DNA of 64,000 nt from CADCTQ01 sp963844325 (GTDB lineage: Bacteria > Bacteroidota > Bacteroidia > Cytophagales > 172606-1), in assembly GCA_963844325.1 (NCBI GenBank), contig CAWJNV010000002.1:5332001-5396000 (forward strand), given 5' to 3'. Position 1 is the stretch's first letter. Every line of letters starts with the position of its first letter. This document shows positions 51,898 through 60,000 of the stretch, one piece after another. Both the position numbers and the translations under genes were made by a program. The notes beneath the pieces were generated by a model. It made no database searches. It had not been told where the DNA came from and saw only the letters and a list, made by a program, of their open reading frames with translations.

Positions 51898-52731
51898 CTA
51901 TTTGATCTGGGAGACTATCACTTGATTCTCCTTGCGGTTGATGCCGTACAGCTGGGTTTGCTGCTTGGTGCGGTCCAGGGCAAAGCCTTGTCCTGGAAAT
52001 GTGACCGGGATGGTTCCCACGTGTTGAAGGGTAAACCCCTTGCGGGGCAACCTGAGCAGGTAGAGTTCGGCTTTGTCGTGCCCTGAGCAGTATAACAAGC
52101 TATCCGGTCCCCAACTGCCGCCCGAATTACTGCTCGGGGCAAACCTTTCAAGCAGGTTCCGGGGAAACAGCCATGATTCGGTTTGTCGCCATGCTTGATC
52201 AAACTTAACCACTACCGTCCAGCGGTTATCCTTGCCTTCACTGGCTCCTTTGCCCGAGTAATGAGCAAACCCTACCCACCAGGAGTCCTGCCAATAATCC
52301 ACCCAAGTAGCCGAACCGGCCAGAATGCCCAAACTATGATTGCCGATATGTTTCAGCGTACTGGTTTCAAAGATTTCAATGGAGCTGGCCATGGGAGACT
52401 CCGGGTAATTGGAATGGGCGCAGTAGAGCCTGCCCTCAATGACTACGCCGCTATTGAGGTGTTGCAGTTGGCCTTCCTGGTCTTGCCAGGCGGCTACCTG
52501 TTTGCCATCCGACTTCCGGTGTTTGGTAATGGAGTGGTCGTTGATCACGTAAAAGAAATCGGCATCCACGGCGACTCCTTGTTTGGCCTCGGGTACTTGA
52601 AACTGTTTGAGTACCCGCACCGACTGGCTCAAACCTGGTTGGCTGATTGCCCCCTGCAGGCAGCTAAACGCAATCAGTAATTGCAAGCAGCAGACCTTCC
52701 AGTCTCCTGAAAGTGGCAGATCGGTTTTCAT
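51898..52731 (-). CDS. Exported beta-propeller-like protein
   Basis: About 277 residues from ATG at 52731 (MKTDLPLSGDWKVCCL), giving a signal peptide (CLQLLIAFSCLQGAIS). The mature part has repeating blade-like segments (FQVPEAKQGVAVDADFFYVI, LNSGVVIEGRLYCAHSNYPE, GSATWVDYWQDSWWVGFAHY, GPDSLLYCSGHDKAELYLLR) in the pattern of a periplasmic beta-propeller. I do not recognise a named family or catalytic residues. It stands alone between two regulator-enzyme sets. Confidence 0.75.
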   Translation of the reverse strand: MKTDLPLSGDWKVCCLQLLIAFSCLQGAISQPGLSQSVRVLKQFQVPEAKQGVAVDADFFYVINDHSITKHRKSDGKQVAAWQDQEGQLQHLNSGVVIEGRLYCAHSNYPESPMASSIEIFETSTLKHIGNHSLGILAGSATWVDYWQDSWWVGFAHYSGKGASEGKDNRWTVVVKFDQAWRQTESWLFPRNLLERFAPSSNSGGSWGPDSLLYCSGHDKAELYLLRLPRKGFTLQHVGTIPVTFPGQGFALDRTKQQTQLYGINRKENQVIVSQIK

Positions 52732-52916
52732 TGCTTCAATCGGGGTGGATGCCTGCTCCTCCGAGCAAGTGTAATGAAAGTGCATGCCGATCGCAACTGA
52801 CTGCTAACAATATTGACTGCCTGCGATGGACGTGCTGCTTCCAAAATAGCTAAAAAGCAGCGGCCCGACAAGGTAAAGGGCAATGGCTGCCCAAGCAAGT
52901 CCGCCGGGTATTTAAG

Positions 52917-53402
52917 TTAGTCGAGGGCAAGAAGCGATTTCCAGAATACAATCTTATCCTCGCCCGGCGCGTAAAATTCACGAATGCGGGCTTCCTGCGT
53001 GTAGCCACATTTGAGGTAAAAGGCGCGGGCGCCTTCGAAGGCATCAAAGCCCGAAGTCTCCACAATCAGGATGCGGTCCCCGCGCTGGCGCAGGAATTGT
53101 TCGATGTAGGTCATCAGCTGGGCACCGATGCCGGTGCCTTGGTGCTCGACATCGACTGCGATCAGGTAAAGATTGTACGTACCGCTGGTCATCCGTTCGG
53201 GGGCGAAATAGGCCACCGCTACCGGCTGCCCAACCAGGTAGGTAATCCAGTGATCAGTATCGTTATTTTTGGCCAGATAGTCGGCCGTCATGTCGTCCAG
53301 CAGTTCCGGGGGAAATAAGCCGTTTGACTCGATGACTGCTTTTAAAGCGGGTAAATCGCCGGGCAGGACGGGCCGGATGTCCGGATGAGCAGGCGTATGC
53401 AT
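52917..53402 (-). CDS. GNAT-family N-acetyltransferase
   Basis: About 161 residues from ATG at 53402 (MHTPAHPDIRPVLPGD). The GNAT core is clear: YNLYLIAVDVEHQGTGIGAQ contains the acetyl-CoA pyrophosphate loop (Q-x-x-G-x-G), followed by ILIVETSGFDAFEGARAFYL and CGYTQEARIREFYAPGEDKI. The substrate may be an amine, antibiotic or protein. Its upstream neighbour is an AraC regulator reading in the same direction. Confidence 0.88.
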   Translation of the reverse strand: MHTPAHPDIRPVLPGDLPALKAVIESNGLFPPELLDDMTADYLAKNNDTDHWITYLVGQPVAVAYFAPERMTSGTYNLYLIAVDVEHQGTGIGAQLMTYIEQFLRQRGDRILIVETSGFDAFEGARAFYLKCGYTQEARIREFYAPGEDKIVFWKSLLALD

Positions 53403-53494
53403 CGTTGCTTTTGAAGGGGTTACGGATGCTCCGGCTTTTGATAGTCCGGAAAGCACCATTGAAATTGGGTGAGGCAAAGGTAAGGCAAGGCCGG

Positions 53495-54211
53495 CTATCG
53501 GGCTTGTACGATTCGGCTATTCTTCTGGAGATACGGCAGGGAGGGTTTGAGCCCGAGCAGTGCTTTGAAGTGCTTCGAAAAGTGGGCAGAATCGTAAAAG
53601 CCGGCGGCAAGGGCGGCCTCCGTCAGGTTCATGGGCTGGTGAATAAACTGATCCATGGCGCAGGTGAGGCGCGTCCAGACGAGGTACTGCTGGAGAGAAG
53701 CCCCTACTTTCGCTTTGAACAAATGGGTTACCCGGCTCGGCGACAGATGCACGTGATCGGCTACTTGGGACAGCGTAAGCCTGGCATCTTCACTATTCTC
53801 CCGGATGTAGTGCAGGCTTTTGGAGATCCGCTCATCCCCTGCCTGGTACCTGGCTCCGGTCACCAGCTCGTCCAACGCGCGGGAAAGCGCTTCTGCTTCC
53901 GGCAGGCAAATCAGGTCTTCCCCGGTATCGGCTACTCCCAGCAGTGCCAACAGACAGGTATCCGTCTCCGGCACCGAATCCAGCAACATGATTTCGCACT
54001 GGGATTGACCAAGGTCCAGCGCATGCCTGGTATTAGATTTAACCACGGCGGCTTTGGCCGAACGATAGAGACCACCCGCTGAGGCAATTAAAAAACGTCC
54101 CTGCCGGGCCACTACCATTTCGAGGGCAGGATGCGCGTGAAAGTCAGTCTGCAACCCGGATGCCAGAAAGCGATACACGCCGGCCTGACTATCAAACAAT
54201 GTAACGTCCAC
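53495..54211 (-). CDS. AraC-family regulator
   Basis: A 238-residue protein with an AraC-type cupin (FHAHPALEMVVARQGRFLIA) and a C-terminal pair of helix-turn-helix motifs (LSQVADHVHLSPSRVTHLFK; LTEAALAAGFYDSAHFSKHF). It lies just upstream of the GNAT gene and just downstream of a broken GNAT/hydrolase chimera, so its original target may have been the now broken gene. Confidence 0.9.
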   Translation of the reverse strand: MDVTLFDSQAGVYRFLASGLQTDFHAHPALEMVVARQGRFLIASAGGLYRSAKAAVVKSNTRHALDLGQSQCEIMLLDSVPETDTCLLALLGVADTGEDLICLPEAEALSRALDELVTGARYQAGDERISKSLHYIRENSEDARLTLSQVADHVHLSPSRVTHLFKAKVGASLQQYLVWTRLTCAMDQFIHQPMNLTEAALAAGFYDSAHFSKHFKALLGLKPSLPYLQKNSRIVQAR

Positions 54212-54235
54212 CCAATACCGTAGCCTCTTTTTTTC

Positions 54236-54799
54236 TCATTCACTATTCGGGCAAAGTACCGAGGAAATCCAATATATCGACACTGATTTCGCGTAGATGG
54301 GTTTCCAGGGCGAAATGTCCCGTATCATACAATTTGACGGTAGCGTCCGGAAGGTCTTTTTTATAGGCTTTTGCGCCGGCGGGGAGAAAGTAAGGATCAT
54401 TACTTCCCCAAACGGCCAGTAGCTTTGGCTGGTGTTTCCTAAAAACACCCAGCCTTCCCGGGTGTATCCATTGGACAACCCCACAGCGTACCCGATAAGG
54501 GCAGCGTTTTGGTCGCGTGCTACCAGCGTGGCCTCCGGAAAGATGTCCATCAACTGGCGGTAAAGTGTAAGCGGGTTGGCCCACTCACCCCAAAAGGCAC
54601 GGTCCAAGCGAGCCATTTCCGCCGCATCTGTCGCAGTACCCGGAGACAGCGAGAACGGTGCCTGTACTGGTTCCCCGGGCGGCGTTTGCATTGGAGAATG
54701 GCCTTTTGTCATTGCTTTTGGTTGATTCACAGGGGTAAGCTTTAAAGTAACTTTATTTGTTACAGTATATTTTCGGAACGGATACCCTCGCCTAAGCAT
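54236..54799 (-). pseudogene. Chimera: GNAT-like N-terminus joined to an alpha/beta-hydrolase C-terminus
   Basis: The 5' part (LSPGTATDAAEMARLDRAFW, ATLVARDQNAALIGYAVGLS) is the first half of a GNAT acetyltransferase. Near 54450 the sequence switches, in another frame (54584 to 54243), to KLLAVWGSNDPYFLPAGAKA, then LYDTGHFALETH and LDFLGTLPE, the last third of an alpha/beta hydrolase with its catalytic Asp and His. A deletion joined two genes out of frame. It cannot make either enzyme. Confidence 0.75.
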
Positions 54800-54854
54800 T
54801 GTCCATTGGAGTAGTTACAAGGATTAAGGAAGGATTATTATTGCCTTAAAAATT

Positions 54855-55292
54855 TTAATGGATTGCGTCTGCCGATTGCAGGATCGTATCCAATTTTCCG
54901 TTTAAATCTGCAATTGTTACTTTTTCCAGGGCGGGCTTCATAGATAGCTCGGCGGCCATGAATGGCTCCTTCACCAACTGCATCAGGTTGCTGCTCACGG
55001 GGCACTCCGGGTTCGGCTTGGGTCGGTGAAACAGGTCCCGGTCGTTAACTGCTTGGTAAAGATCCCACAAAGTGATTTGCCCCGGGGATTTGGACAGGTA
55101 GAACCCGCCTTGTTTTCCCGCTACGCTGCCCACAATCCCGGCTTTACGCAAGTCAGCCATCAACCGCCGGATCACTACCGGGTTGGTATCCACGCTCTCG
55201 GCGATCTCCTGGGACGGCAGCAACTTCTCGCACCGAAATTGCAGGTAGAGGCAAACATGGATGGCTAACGTAAACTTTGCGTTTGCTTGCAT
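54855..55292 (-). CDS. Rrf2-family transcription regulator
   Basis: About 145 residues from ATG at 55292 (MQANAKFTLAIHVCLYL). The winged helix (KLLPSQEIAESVDTNPVVIR, LRKAGIVGSVAGKQGGFYLS) and the following LWDLYQAVNDRDLF are family features. It lacks the three conserved Cys of iron-sulphur IscR/NsrR proteins (only one in NPECPVS), so it is of the YwnA/YwgB type. A dyad overlaps its promoter, indicating self-repression. Confidence 0.88.
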   Translation of the reverse strand: MQANAKFTLAIHVCLYLQFRCEKLLPSQEIAESVDTNPVVIRRLMADLRKAGIVGSVAGKQGGFYLSKSPGQITLWDLYQAVNDRDLFHRPKPNPECPVSSNLMQLVKEPFMAAELSMKPALEKVTIADLNGKLDTILQSADAIH

Positions 55293-55305
55293 ATTCGTGA
55301 GACGT

Positions 55306-55330
55306 AAATGTAACTTATAAAGTTTCATTT
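55306..55330 (-). promoter_or_regulatory. Dyad operator of the Rrf2 gene
   Basis: AAATGTAACTT (55306-55316) and AAGTTTCATTT (55320-55330) form an inverted repeat with one mismatch and a 3-base centre. It begins 14 bp ahead of the Rrf2 start codon. A leftward TACATTTA close to the TAnnTTTG box lies within it, so binding would block transcription. Confidence 0.55.
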
Positions 55331-55764
55331 AAGATGATGTTTTCAAATTAACTTTTATCAGGCAAAAGTCTGGGCAACGCCTACTTTTATTGGAAATCAA
55401 GCCGATTCAAGCCAGTCCTGGCCTGAACCAGCCGCATCCGCACGAGGCTGATGCATTTGGTTTGATCAGGGTTTAAATCCATCTTCATCAAGCGTTGTTG
55501 ATTACGGGTTATTCACGGTCTGGCTGATCAGCACATGTTGACCAGAACGCCACTAAAAACGTACGCTACTTCGGTTTCGCCGGAATACTTGTGTGCTGGC
55601 GTCGTGAAGGTAAAAGATGCCGGTGGCGGCAAATGTCGTGCATCTGACAAAGCGACTCGTTCTTCCTTTGCACATTTGCCTGATGCCCGCTGACGCGGGC
55701 AGGAGTGGTAGACAATACCCATCCTTTCCCGAGAATCAATCCCAGACCACTGCTCCCACACCCT
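55331..55764. other. Intergenic, nothing recognised
   Basis: No frame with domain wording on either strand and no strong palindrome apart from the Rrf2 dyad at its left border. Confidence 0.4.
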
Positions 55765-56058
55765 ATGCGCGACCAAGCTTCTTTGCTTTTTATCCCCGAC
55801 GTCAGCGGCTTTACCCAGTTTGTGCACCAAACCGAAGTGGGGTGGGTGAGGCAAAGCAGCCGGTATTACCTGCTCGACGGGGAGGGGGAGGGAACGCGGG
55901 TCCGGCTGGAAGTGCACTACCGCCACTGGCCCCTGTTAGGCTGGCTGATTGAACCTTCATACCGAAAGGAGACCGCCCTGGACGTGCAGCATCACCTGCA
56001 CTTGTTGAAAACGTACTGCGAAAGGCTCATCCACGCGCCTGCGGCAGCTTTAAGTTGA
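55765..56058 (+). pseudogene. DUF2652/SRPBCC protein with a large internal deletion
   Basis: The first ~25 residues (LLFIPDVSGFTQFVHQTEV) are the start of DUF2652, a cyclase-like family. The remaining ~70 (LDGEGEGTRVRLEVHYRHWP, LLGWLIEPSYRKETA, HHLHLLKTYCERL) are the end of an SRPBCC domain that usually forms the C-terminus of the same proteins. About 250 or more residues between them are missing, with the frame kept. The product would lack both folds. Confidence 0.65.
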
Positions 56059-56154
56059 TTACCCCCGGACCTCGCGAATTGTTCGAATCCGGTTTTACGC
56101 GCAATGCGGTACGCCTCGCTCCTCCTAATGCTAACCCCTACTCCCCGTGCTACC

Positions 56155-56991
56155 ATGAACCATCTCCTTTTTGCCGGTTGCCTTGCCGCTTTGCTTTTCA
56201 GTGCCTGCACCCGGGAAGAATCCCTGGCCCCCGCCGAACGCCCGGATGCTACGATCCAAACCGAAAGCGGCACTTTCCAAACTGAGGATTCGCTCAACCC
56301 GGCACCCTCCACGTTTACCCATGAGTCGTCCAATGATTACGATTCCTTCTACCGGCCCCGGCTTTTCAGCAGCGTGCCGGGTTCCCGGAACCGGTCTCTA
56401 TGGGGTCCCTACGACACCGACTACACTGCCTTCCAAGCCGTTGCCGGAACATCCTACACAATTACCCTGAGCAACCTCAACACCCATTACTCGCTCATTC
56501 ACACCGTTCGGTTGGAGGGGTATTTGCCCGACCGCATCTTGCTGTTCCGGGCGCCGGATGGTGCCCTTTCCGCGCGGTTTACGGCCACGCAATCGGTGAT
56601 GCACACCATTGCGTTGTCGGACCGCAACAGCCAGTTAAATTCGGCAAACCAACTGGGCGATTATACCATCACTGTCACTGCCGATGGCTCGACGCAGCCC
56701 ATCCCTATGCTAACAGAACTTACGCTTAGTGCCGCTTCGGTGAAGGGCGGAACGCCGGTAACCGGCACAGTTCGCCTGGCCGCTCCGGCACCGGTGGGAG
56801 GGGTACGGGTAACCTTAAGCAGCGGTGCGGGGGCCGGCGTTCCATCACCCGTCACCATACCCGAGGGCAGTAGCAGTCAGGCATTCACCATCACTACGCA
56901 ACGGCCTGCGCAAAGTCCGCAATTGGTGACAATCACGGCTACTAGCGGGACGCAGGCTTTGACGGCTGGTTTTACAATCACCCGCCGTTAG
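56155..56991 (+). CDS. Lipoprotein with a pre-peptidase-like and an Ig-like domain
   Basis: About 278 residues from ATG at 56155, giving a lipoprotein signal (NHLLFAGCLAALLFSAC, lipobox ending at Cys about residue 18). The middle (AVAGTSYTITLSNLNTHYSL, VRLEGYLPDRILLFRAPDGA, GDYTITVTADGSTQP) resembles a bacterial pre-peptidase C-terminal type beta sandwich. A C-terminal Ig-like domain follows (LTLSAASVKGGTPVTGTVRL, ending in ATSGTQALTAGFTI). It probably sits on the outer membrane. Copy 2 of the repeat element is inserted 9 bp after its stop. Confidence 0.75.
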   Translation: MNHLLFAGCLAALLFSACTREESLAPAERPDATIQTESGTFQTEDSLNPAPSTFTHESSNDYDSFYRPRLFSSVPGSRNRSLWGPYDTDYTAFQAVAGTSYTITLSNLNTHYSLIHTVRLEGYLPDRILLFRAPDGALSARFTATQSVMHTIALSDRNSQLNSANQLGDYTITVTADGSTQPIPMLTELTLSAASVKGGTPVTGTVRLAAPAPVGGVRVTLSSGAGAGVPSPVTIPEGSSSQAFTITTQRPAQSPQLVTITATSGTQALTAGFTITRR

Positions 56992-57000
56992 TCTTCGTAC

Positions 57001-57146
57001 TTTAGTACAGGACAAAACCTCACCCCCGGCCCCTCTCCCAAGGAGAGGGGAGAAGAAAGGATTCTACAAATAGCTTTTTTTCAAGACTTTACGTCTCCCC
57101 TCTCCCCGGGAGAGGGGCCGGGGGTGAGGTTTTGTCCTGTATTAAA
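57001..57146. mobile_element. 146-bp miniature inverted-repeat element, copy 2
   Basis: Identical to copy 1 and in the same orientation. Flanked by a perfect 10-bp duplication gtcttcgtac (56991-57000 and 57147-57156). It sits in the gap between the lipoprotein gene and the TetR gene. Confidence 0.92.
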
Positions 57147-57263
57147 GTCTTCGTACTTTGCTTTAGGTATCTGGCTTAGAAGCTCAGCATTGCACTCCTC
57201 TTTGAATCAATGCAAATGAAAGGGGAAATCGCCCGGGCAAACAAAACACCAAAAAAAGTTTTT

Positions 57264-57287
57264 GTTTTTGAATAAGTATTCAAAAAC
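57264..57287. promoter_or_regulatory. Palindromic TetR operator with promoter
   Basis: GTTTTTGAATA (57264-57274) and TATTCAAAAAC (57277-57287) are perfect inverted repeats around AG. A perfect -7 box TACCTTTG follows at 57293-57300, with a TTTTTG -33-like element inside the palindrome about 22 bp upstream. Binding of the regulator at 57321 would shut off its own promoter. Confidence 0.7.
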
Positions 57288-57320
57288 TATATTACCTTTG
57301 GCATCATTGATCTTATAACC

Positions 57321-57911
57321 ATGGCCCGGCCGGTTAAATTTGACTTTGATTTGCTCATCAACAAGGCAATGCACTTGTTTTGGCGACAAGGCTACGGAGG
57401 TACGTCGGTGCAGGATTTGGGTCAGGCCCTGGACCTGCACCCTGGCAGCATTTACAATACCTTCGGCGATAAACAGGCGCTGTTCCTGGCGGCTCTGGAC
57501 CACTATGCCGCAACAACAGGGTGCTACCTGATCGATTTGCTACGCCAGTCGGGTTCGGGCCTTCCGGCCATTGAGCGGGTATTCCAGACCTCGGTTGAAC
57601 GCTTGTCTTCGCCGCAGGGGCAGCAAGGGTGCCTGATGACCAATACGGCCGTCGAATGTTCGAACGTGAATCCGGAAGCGGTCCGCAAGGTGGCCCTTTA
57701 CCAGCAGAAGGTGGAAGATGCCCTGATAGAAGCCTTGCAAAAAGCCCAGCAAGAAGGCCAAATGGCTACCCGAACCGCCGAAGAGACCCAGACGCTGGCC
57801 CGCTTTCTCAATGGTTGTCTGCAGGGCATGCGGGTATTGGCCCGCTCCGGTCCGGATGCCCGGCCGCGGCTGGAAGCAATGGCGAAAATGGCAGTGCAGG
57901 CGATTCGCTGA
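57321..57911 (+). CDS. TetR/AcrR-family regulator
   Basis: A 196-residue protein. The N-terminal helix-turn-helix (LINKAMHLFWRQGYGGTSVQ, GSIYNTFGDKQALFLAALDH) is followed by a TetR C-terminal domain (VFQTSVERLSSPQGQQGCLM, TNTAVECSNVNPEAV). This CLMTNTAVE wording is shared by regulators of electrophile- or toxin-inducible reductases. Its operator palindrome lies directly upstream. The SDR gene that follows is its probable target, but a repeat element has landed between them. Paralogue: 63413-63991. Confidence 0.9.
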   Translation: MARPVKFDFDLLINKAMHLFWRQGYGGTSVQDLGQALDLHPGSIYNTFGDKQALFLAALDHYAATTGCYLIDLLRQSGSGLPAIERVFQTSVERLSSPQGQQGCLMTNTAVECSNVNPEAVRKVALYQQKVEDALIEALQKAQQEGQMATRTAEETQTLARFLNGCLQGMRVLARSGPDARPRLEAMAKMAVQAIR

Positions 57912-57924
57912 TTTTTTTTACCCC

Positions 57925-57947
57925 GTTTTTGAATGATTGCTCAAATA
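57925..57947. promoter_or_regulatory. Half-conserved operator ahead of the SDR gene
   Basis: GTTTTTGAAT (57925-57934) repeats exactly the left half of the palindrome at 57264, and CTCAAATAT follows where the right half would be. This degenerate copy lies 14 bp after the TetR stop and could let the same regulator bind ahead of the SDR gene. Confidence 0.45.
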
Positions 57948-57984
57948 TATCTCAAGCCTGGTCTTTGGTTTTTACATTAAACAC

Positions 57985-58130
57985 TTTAATACAGGACAAA
58001 ACCTCACCCCCGGCCCCTCTCCCGGGGAGAGGGGAGACGTAAAGTCTTGAAAAAAAGCTATTTGTAGAATCCTTTCTTCTCCCCTCTCCTTGGGAGAGGG
58101 GCCGGGGGTGAGGTTTTGTCCTGTACTAAA
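57985..58130. mobile_element. 146-bp miniature inverted-repeat element, copy 3 (inverted)
   Basis: The reverse complement of copies 1 and 2, without a mismatch. It is flanked by a perfect 10-bp duplication cattaaacac (57975-57984 and 58131-58140). It lies in the leader of the SDR gene, 25 bp before its ATG. Confidence 0.92.
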
Positions 58131-58155
58131 CATTAAACACTCAAAAACGCTTTCT

Positions 58156-58908
58156 ATGCATCGATTTTCTAACAAAGTAGCCCTCATTACGGGCGGCAAC
58201 AGTGGCATTGGCCTGGCTACTGCCAAGGCATTGCTGGCGGAAGGAGCCGAACAGGTGATCCTCACCGGGCGCAATCAGCGCGCCATTGACGAGGCGGTAG
58301 CGGCGCTTGGGTCGCGGGCCAGGGGCATTCTCTGCGACAGTACCCGGCTGGAGCAAATCCAGCAATTGGACCGTGCGGTCAGGGCCATCACCCCGGCGCT
58401 CGACATTGTATTCATCAACGCGGGCCTGTCGGAGTTCGCCCCCCTCGCGTCGATCACCGAGGCGCACTACGACCGGGTGTTCAACACCAACGTGAAAGGC
58501 GTCGTCTTCACGGCCCAACAACTGATTCCTTTGCTCAGGGAAGGCGCTTCGGTGATTCTCTGCTCGAGTGCCGGCGTCCGGAAGGGTTTCCCGGGGGCTT
58601 CGGTCTACGTAGCCAGCAAAGCAGCGCTGGAGGGCTTTGTAAAGATCTGGGCGATTGAACTGGTAGAAAGAAGAATTCGGGTAAACTCGATCAGTCCCGG
58701 CTTTACGGCCACGCCCCTGTTCGACAAGGTGGGAATGTCTGCCGGGCAAAAGCAGGGAGCCCTTGCGCTATACAGTTCGAAAGTGCTCATGCAGCGATTC
58801 GCTACTCCAGACGAAATCGCCAGAAGTGTTGCCTTCCTGGCTTCGGATGATGCCTCCTACCTGACGGGTGCCGACCTGCTGGTTGACGGTGGGTACACCA
58901 TCGCATAA
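58156..58908 (+). CDS. Short-chain dehydrogenase/reductase
   Basis: A 250-residue classical SDR from ATG at 58156 (MHRFSNKVALITGGNSG); the longer frame starting at 58090 runs out of the repeat element (MGEGPGVRF) and is not native. NAD(P) motif TGGNSGIGLATAK, INAG in FINAGLSEFAPL, catalytic Tyr/Lys in SVYVASKAALEGF, and a closing YLTGADLLVDGGY. Controlled in all likelihood by the TetR gene upstream. A truncated copy of the same family is at 62977. Confidence 0.92.
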   Translation: MHRFSNKVALITGGNSGIGLATAKALLAEGAEQVILTGRNQRAIDEAVAALGSRARGILCDSTRLEQIQQLDRAVRAITPALDIVFINAGLSEFAPLASITEAHYDRVFNTNVKGVVFTAQQLIPLLREGASVILCSSAGVRKGFPGASVYVASKAALEGFVKIWAIELVERRIRVNSISPGFTATPLFDKVGMSAGQKQGALALYSSKVLMQRFATPDEIARSVAFLASDDASYLTGADLLVDGGYTIA

Positions 58909-58997
58909 GCACAGGAGGCTGCTCTCCAAAAATTTTCTAACAATCTTCATCCGTTTGGGGCTGGTTGTTTGTCTCACCTACCACAAAGACAATCAAG

Positions 58998-59990
58998 ATG
59001 AACAACACCATGAAAAAAGTACAGCTTTCCGGCTATGGCGCTCCCGACGTGCTGCAACTGATCGAAGCGCCGGTTCCGCAACCTAAGCCCGGCGAGGTAC
59101 TACTTAAAGTACAAGCCATTGGCGTCAACTACTCCGACATCCAGCGCCGCCGAAACACCTACTTTCAGCCCACGCCGCTGCCCTTTACCCTGGGCCACGA
59201 AGCCGTCGGCACCATAGAAGCCGTGGGCGAAGGAGTAACCGGACCTTTCGTCAAGGGGGCACGGGTACTGGCGATTCTGCCGCATTCGGGCGGCTATGCC
59301 GAGTACGTGAGCGGACCCGCCCAGTACTGTGTACCCCTGCCCCCGCACCTGGATGCCAGCGCGGCCACCGCTATTTTTGTGCAGGGAACCACGGCAAGAC
59401 TGCTCACCTCAGCCGTCTCGGGCAGCCTCTCGGGCAAAACCGTCGTGGTGAACGCGGCCGGGGGCGGCGTGGGTTCGCTCCTTGTGCAGCTGGCCGTAGG
59501 GGCCGGCGCCCGGGTGATTGCCGCGGCAAGCCAGGAGGCCAAACGAGAACTAGCCAGAAAGCTGGGGGCTGCCCAAGCGGTTGACTACTCGAAGGCAGGA
59601 TGGGCACAAGCCGTCCGGGCAATTACGGGAGGAAAGGGCGCCGACGTGGTGTTTGAAATGGTGGGGGGTGAAGTGTACGATGAAAGCGTCAAGAGCCTGG
59701 CTACGGGCGGACACCTGATCCTCTACGGAGCGGCAAGCGGCAGGCAGGGCTCGGTTCATCCCGAATATTTCGTGGACGAAAACCTCACGCAGACCGGCTT
59801 TAACCTGGCCTTCTACATCGGGCACAAAACGGCCCTCTGGCAAGCGGCTTTAGGGGAAGTGGTCGGGCTGGTTGCCGAAGGCAGACTCAAAGTCCAGGTT
59901 GTGGATGTGTTTGCCCTGGCGGATGCCGCCACGGCACACCGTCGGATGGAAGCCAGACAGACTACGGGCAAAGTAGTACTAATTCCCTGA
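58998..59990 (+). CDS. Quinone oxidoreductase / medium-chain NADPH reductase
   Basis: About 330 residues from ATG at 58998 (MNNTMKKVQLSGYGAPD). The GroES-like domain has LLKVQAIGVNYSDIQRRRN and FTLGHEAVGTIEAVGEGVTG; the Rossmann domain has VVVNAAGGGVGSLLVQLAVG. There is no zinc-binding Cys cluster, as in quinone oxidoreductases. It lies 89 bp after the SDR gene in the same direction, so both may belong to one TetR-controlled detoxification operon, possibly with the sigma factor that follows. Confidence 0.9.
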   Translation: MNNTMKKVQLSGYGAPDVLQLIEAPVPQPKPGEVLLKVQAIGVNYSDIQRRRNTYFQPTPLPFTLGHEAVGTIEAVGEGVTGPFVKGARVLAILPHSGGYAEYVSGPAQYCVPLPPHLDASAATAIFVQGTTARLLTSAVSGSLSGKTVVVNAAGGGVGSLLVQLAVGAGARVIAAASQEAKRELARKLGAAQAVDYSKAGWAQAVRAITGGKGADVVFEMVGGEVYDESVKSLATGGHLILYGAASGRQGSVHPEYFVDENLTQTGFNLAFYIGHKTALWQAALGEVVGLVAEGRLKVQVVDVFALADAATAHRRMEARQTTGKVVLIP

Positions 59991-60000
59991 TTTGACTTTT

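Noticed and set aside
58090..58155. Upstream extension of the SDR gene
   Set aside because: These codons come from the inserted repeat element (MGEGPGVRF) through a TTG and are not part of the enzyme.
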